Source of the DNA: Hermodice carunculata
Lineage: Eukaryota; Annelida; Polychaeta; Eunicida; Amphinomidae
Assembly: GCA_964020975.1 (NCBI GenBank)
Contig: OZ026612.1
Location: 130,497,241 to 130,561,240 of the forward strand
Direction of reading: 5' to 3'
DNA length: 64,000 nt
In this document: piece after piece, positions 63,251 to 64,000 of the stretch
How the letters are laid out: every line of letters starts with the position of its first letter
Position numbering within the stretch: position 1 is the first letter of the stretch
The notes under the pieces: model-generated
Told to the model about the DNA's origin: nothing
What the model saw: the letters and a program-made list of their open reading frames with translations, nothing else
Database searches by the model: none
Translations under genes and position numbers: made by a program

Positions 63251-63433
63251 TGCACAGGGGCAGGTAGCAGAAAAAAAAATGCTCAGACCCAGATTTTGGG
63301 GCGCCCTGTGGCAGTGGAGCAGAGTTGCCGAAGGCAACGAGAAAGAAACTCGGCTCCGCTGCCACAGGGCGCCCCAAAATCTGAGTCTGAGTCTGAGTCT
63401 GAGCACTTTTTTCTGCCACCTGTCCCTGTGTGT
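63251..63433. mobile_element. Foldback element with ~70-80-bp inverted arms
   Basis: The left arm (63,251-63,319: CACAGGGGCAGGTAGCAG, GCTCAGACCCAGATTTTGGG, GCGCCCTGTGGCAG) is mirrored by the right arm (about 63,350-63,433: CTGCCACAGGGCGCCCCAAA ... CTGCCACCTGTCCCTGTG) at about 85 percent. The right arm carries three to four GAGTCT hexamers where the left arm has one. A small inner hairpin, GTTGCC-GAA-GGCAAC, sits between the arms. Similar-looking open frames on both strands are mirror products of the arms. There is no coding capacity, and the superfamily is not identifiable. Confidence 0.8.
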
Positions 63434-63851
63434 TTACATGCTTGTTGCGCCATCTGTGTGAAACTGTCAATAATTCCATAGCCTTGACCTTGTAAATCGT
63501 GTTCAAAAGTCACATTAATGGCATGTTCTCCTTTCAATTTCGTTCACAATAAAATGTTCCAGCGCTCCTCTGCTCGTAATTAAGTGCTACAGTGATGAAC
63601 TACATCTTTAAGTTTACATGCCCCATATGAAATCGCCACGATCCCGGAGCTTTGAAGAGTACCGTAACCATGGATAGCGTCCTCGTTATCCGAGGCAGTT
63701 CTTTCGAAAATACCGCTAGATGGCAGTATTCTTCATCTACAGACTGATGGGCTTGGATGTGATGTTGATCTTTGTTGTGTGAGTGTGACTTTTTACAGCC
63801 TTTTAAGCGGTTCATCATGATAGAAAAGTGATTAAAACCTTTGACTCGGTT

Positions 63852-63944
63852 TTTGTGCCTGTAACCTGATCCGGCCTTCAGAACAACACCCTCGCCTTCG
63901 GCTCGGGTGTTGTGCTGGTGACTGGCTTAGGGTACAGGCACAAA
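63852..63944. mobile_element. Short foldback element around ACAACACCC/GGGTGTTGT
   Basis: TTTGTGCCTGTAACC at the left end mirrors GGGTACAGGCACAAA at the right end. In the centre, ACAACACCC (about 63,884) pairs with GGGTGTTGT (about 63,905) across TCGCCTTCGGCTC. The roughly 93-bp sequence folds on itself almost entirely. It is a typical MITE-like foldback with no coding sequence. Confidence 0.75.
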
Positions 63945-64000
63945 CCCCTCGTTGGCGGTATAAATCCCTTAAATAGCACTTTGTGAAGAAAATTTTCTTT

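Overview
The window looks like nuclear DNA from a marine invertebrate animal. It is AT-rich, gene-poor and crowded with transposable elements: non-LTR retrotransposons of the CR1/L2/Jockey kind, a mariner, a Ty3/Gypsy fossil, foldback MITEs and long di-, tri- and tetranucleotide arrays. It also carries a dispersed repeat packed with GGTCA words of a type common in mollusc and invertebrate deuterostome genomes. I cannot name the species or phylum from sequence alone; a hemichordate, cephalochordate, echinoderm or mollusc would all fit.

Layout. 1-2.2 kb: nothing recognised. 2.2-2.6 kb: a short minisatellite and an A-rich tract. 2.75-7.9 kb: a mosaic built from a repeat unit of about 490 bp in both orientations, with accessory modules; another copy lies at 32.5-32.9 kb. 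11.2-11.46 kb: two tRNA-like fragments. 11.46-15.96 kb: a broken Ty3/Gypsy retrotransposon with a recognisable 3' LTR. 17.05-17.20 kb: a snap-back MITE. 17.36-19.63 kb: a mariner with both ends still visible, swollen by an insertion flanked by direct repeats. 19.8-21.1 kb: the 3' part of a LINE. 22.97-26.03 kb and about 28.4-32.13 kb: two related LINEs (A and B) in the same orientation. Copy 1 of the GGTCA repeat (minus strand) abuts B. 33.5-34.9 kb: the endonuclease part of a different LINE, minus strand, ending in an A-rich tail. 35.4-37.5 kb: a long GAA array and two long AT arrays. 47.6-50.7 kb: three GGTCA repeats head to tail; a fifth copy lies at 54.2-55.2 kb. 61.75-62.5 kb: another diverged tandem repeat. 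63.25-63.94 kb: two foldback elements.

Host genes. The only convincing intact gene is an uninterrupted 433-codon reading frame on the minus strand (42,336-43,637) for a sulfotransferase-like P-loop protein. A related but clearly dead copy lies on the same strand at 58.9-60.1 kb. The pair suggests a locally duplicated gene family in a repeat-rich neighbourhood. No RNA gene or CRISPR array is supported.

The most interesting signal is the GGTCA repeat family. Five copies of about 1 kb each consist internally of repeats of about 140 bp. Most of these carry one or more AGGTCA nuclear-receptor half-sites, many as the extended TCAAGGTCA form recognised by NR5A and ERR receptors, and some as DR0 or DR1 pairs. 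Whether any receptor binds them is untested.
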